From Planctomycetota bacterium (GTDB lineage: Bacteria > Planctomycetota > B15-G4), in assembly GCA_003644265.1 (NCBI GenBank), contig QNBX01000214.1, positions 1 through 6,580 of the forward strand: 6,580 nucleotides of DNA, read 5' to 3'. The notes beneath the pieces were generated by a model, which was not told the DNA's origin, made no database searches, and saw only the letters and a list, made by a program, of their open reading frames with translations. Position 1 is the first letter of the stretch. The number at the start of each line of letters is the position of its first letter. Both the position numbers and the translations under genes were made by a program. Shown one piece after another: positions 5,901 to 6,580 of the stretch.

Positions 5901-6580
5901 TGACCCTGTTCCAGCGCAACGAGTGGCTCTCGGACGAGTTCTTCTTGCCGTCCGAAGAGGAGACCTGGGACATCTTCGACTTCTTCTACGACTTCGGCGA
6001 CGACCACGAGATCCCCACCTCGGTGCAGGTCTTCGGCGCCCACGAAGGCGGCATGGGCAACTACATCGACGACGCCGCCCTGCGCCCGCCGGTGCTGCGC
6101 GCCGAGGGCGAGAAGGTCAACCCCGACTGGCTCTACGAGTTCCTGCTCGAGCCCTACACCGTGCGCACGCACCTGCAGGTGCGCATGCCCAGCTTCGGCC
6201 TGAGCGAGCGCGAGTCCCTGGCGCTGGTGCGCTGGTTCGCCGACCAGGCCGACCAGCCCTGGCCCTTCGAGGTCGACCACGATCAGGTGCGCGACGACGA
6301 ACTCTACGACCGCGGCGAGAACTACTTCGCCAACGTCTTCCAGTGCAACAAGTGCCACCCGGCCGGCGACGTGATGCCCGCCTCCAGCCCGCTCGACTGG
6401 GGCCCGGACCTGAGCATCGCCAAGCAGCGCCTCAAGCGCGACTGGATGACGCACTGGCTTGAGGATCCGCCGAGCTACCAGCCGGGGACGCGCATGCCGA
6501 GCTTCTTCGGTGAGTACAGCGACGGTGAGTACGAGCCGATGTTCGAGGACGGCGAGGCTCGCATGGAGGCGCTGGTGCAC
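2966..6580 (+). CDS. Large membrane-anchored multiheme c-type cytochrome with coiled-coil stalk (partial, runs off right edge)
   Basis: The frame is open from ATG 2966 to the window edge (1205 residues, no stop). By position it replaces cytochrome c1/f as electron acceptor of the complex and probably acts in the periplasm. Layout: a cytoplasmic Ala/Lys/Pro-rich tail (1-122) with two AAxIAAxK-type motifs (10-17, 53-60); one anchor helix (123-139); DHDRxWKxYQ (142-151); a charged heptad-like coiled coil (about 153-206 and 222-312); then hemes. CXXCH sites begin at Cys361, 427, 489, 517, 650, 783, 929 and 1127 (variants CTTCH twice, CFMCH, CYGCH, CLGCH, CAGCH, CIGCH, CNKCH). The last five are each followed by an 'MP' motif (Met564, 698, 877, 1074, 1177), the likely sixth heme ligand, giving five class-I-like modules. 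The first three lack this pattern and may be bis-His. No cleavable signal peptide is seen; the anchor acts as signal-anchor with the Lys-rich side inside. There is no good ribosome site before 2966; ATG 2999 (preceded by AGGA at 2985) is an alternative. Its exact family is not one I can name with certainty. Confidence 0.93.
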   Translation, partial: MSDGNTQDKAAMIAAIKKRLAEGSKAEPGAASAADAGTGDGASAAAPAGDDMAARIAALKAKVEAKVEATKGQTGPAAAAAGGAKPKPKAKPNAAKNVYPVQPINRTGFGDERLYQDNTVNKWFIVGSLALTVAVFAMWHRDHDRNWKPYQAEHRLLSISRLRAASDAAGADVDAAALAALDARLTAVEADIASRQDELDELTDLRNEWDGKYYGANQQYQITKSEMDQLRFDYEHERLMHGDDSELLAEADEHLAGVQAELSERLALADHARAEMTAVDKQIKALRAEETEAARERDELLEDQVRIDAALAKIEPGIFNDWVRNMPMADMLAPTLKVDKIVLDKLRDNYNFMHVGKVDMCTTCHVSISDPDYVDWDDSNEKPWHKLSGDAVLEDDSRTGQRVFNAHPRLDLFVADNSPHPMGEFGCTTCHLGRGQAIEFERTFHTPSADSYETRQEKQDRWVADYDYDPARHYWEWPMTPSDKLYSSCFMCHSETDRIPGVPEYNDSRELVEELGCYGCHKINGMEHLRKAGPDLTRLVTKTSEQWSRKWALSPQAFRPSTRMPHFWHQSNSGAPAGATLDPDKPWLNKSDNFVDDWGLRNQVEARAVLAYIYDQSASAVAAEGFELLDPPDASADPEQGKQLFEERGCLGCHSLTAEGWNENWHGPELSSIGSKVSAQWLYNWILEPKRYFPDSIMPDLRLSEGEAWDITAFLVEHADAEWEALPDAIVDSGVVDQIAGEYLASVAGDAWAADRIAEMRAEGGDKAVELFAGRKLFERYGCAGCHLVPGHYEDMGVGTELSKEALKNLTKFDFAHEAAHNSPDPIGHNLVSWFERKLSDPRVFDRLPVIGEDDDGHAVITHFEQKLKLPGEKLKMPNYYLGPEEVGLVTQFLLGTRDDGIDATMKDALSADELLVEEGSRLITKFNCIGCHRMGQLSSTLPIAGVDNDERMESLETLTEAAMEYGLWMAEPMTSGDVTLFQRNEWLSDEFFLPSEEETWDIFDFFYDFGDDHEIPTSVQVFGAHEGGMGNYIDDAALRPPVLRAEGEKVNPDWLYEFLLEPYTVRTHLQVRMPSFGLSERESLALVRWFADQADQPWPFEVDHDQVRDDELYDRGENYFANVFQCNKCHPAGDVMPASSPLDWGPDLSIAKQRLKRDWMTHWLEDPPSYQPGTRMPSFFGEYSDGEYEPMFEDGEARMEALVH
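3055..3101 (+). repeat. 14-base direct repeat in the cytochrome's N-terminal tail
   Basis: CGCTTCGGCGGCCG occurs at 3055-3068 and again at 3088-3101, 33 bases (11 codons) apart, encoding Ala-Ser-Ala-Ala twice (residues 31-34 and 42-45). It belongs to the low-complexity cytoplasmic linker of the multiheme cytochrome and suggests slippage or short duplication. Confidence 0.7.
3149..3172 (+). repeat. Perfect 12-base tandem duplication
   Basis: AAGGTCGAGGCC occurs twice in a row (3149-3160, 3161-3172), encoding KVEA-KVEA (residues 62-69) at the end of the second AAxIAAxK motif. It keeps the reading frame and is likely a length-variable site between relatives. Confidence 0.85.

Noticed and set aside
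4427..6580. A 717-codon open frame on the minus strand opposite the multiheme cytochrome
   Set aside because: The + strand frame carries eight CXXCH motifs, module-wise MP ligands and a consistent architecture. The minus frame is a low-complexity Val/Leu/Ala/His/Gln/Arg translation with no motifs, as expected when GC-rich third positions remove stops from the antisense frame.

Overview
The window is one strand (+) of a GC-rich bacterial chromosome and holds a tightly packed quinol:cytochrome c oxidoreductase (Rieske/cytochrome b) operon. Every coding region found is on the + strand: the 3' end of a HEAT-repeat-like gene (1-417, cut by the left edge), a Rieske iron-sulfur protein (423-986), a cytochrome b6-like N-terminal cytochrome b subunit (1048-1821, GTG start), an enlarged subunit-IV-like C-terminal cytochrome b subunit (1834-2913, TTG start), and a very large membrane-anchored multiheme c-type cytochrome (2966 to beyond 6580, cut by the right edge). 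Intergenic gaps are 5, 61, 12 and 52 bases. No stretch over 300 bases lacks a gene. No tRNA, rRNA, mobile element, CRISPR array or intrinsic terminator was seen.

Logic of the operon: the two split cytochrome b subunits form the quinone-binding membrane core with hemes bL and bH and probably a covalently held third heme (ci) on Cys57 of the b6-like subunit. The Rieske protein takes the first electron from quinol at the Qo site. No classical cytochrome c1 or cytochrome f is present. Its place is taken by the giant cytochrome, which has at least eight CXXCH sites in the 1205 residues visible. This protein has a Lys/Ala/Pro-rich cytoplasmic tail, one membrane anchor, a long coiled-coil stalk, a three-heme block and then at least five class-I-like cytochrome c modules. 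It could pass electrons to a terminal oxidase or other periplasmic acceptor lying outside the window.

Two substitutions point to a low-potential, probably menaquinol-based chain. The Qo motif is APWY rather than PEWY, and the Rieske cluster-binding loop has Phe (CPCHGSGF) where high-potential Rieske proteins have Tyr.

Organism: GC-rich codon use, a split b6/subunit-IV arrangement with extra helices, a Tat-type Rieske, and a coiled-coil multiheme c subunit resemble, from memory, operons of Planctomycetota, Myxococcota and related uncultured diderm lineages. This is a family-resemblance judgement; the phylum cannot be fixed from this sequence alone.

Most striking: the c-subunit is a one-chain 'heme wire' on a coiled-coil stalk attached to a b6f-like core that keeps the heme ci cysteine. 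The Rieske/cytochrome b part is recognisable; the c-subunit is the part that looks poorly described.
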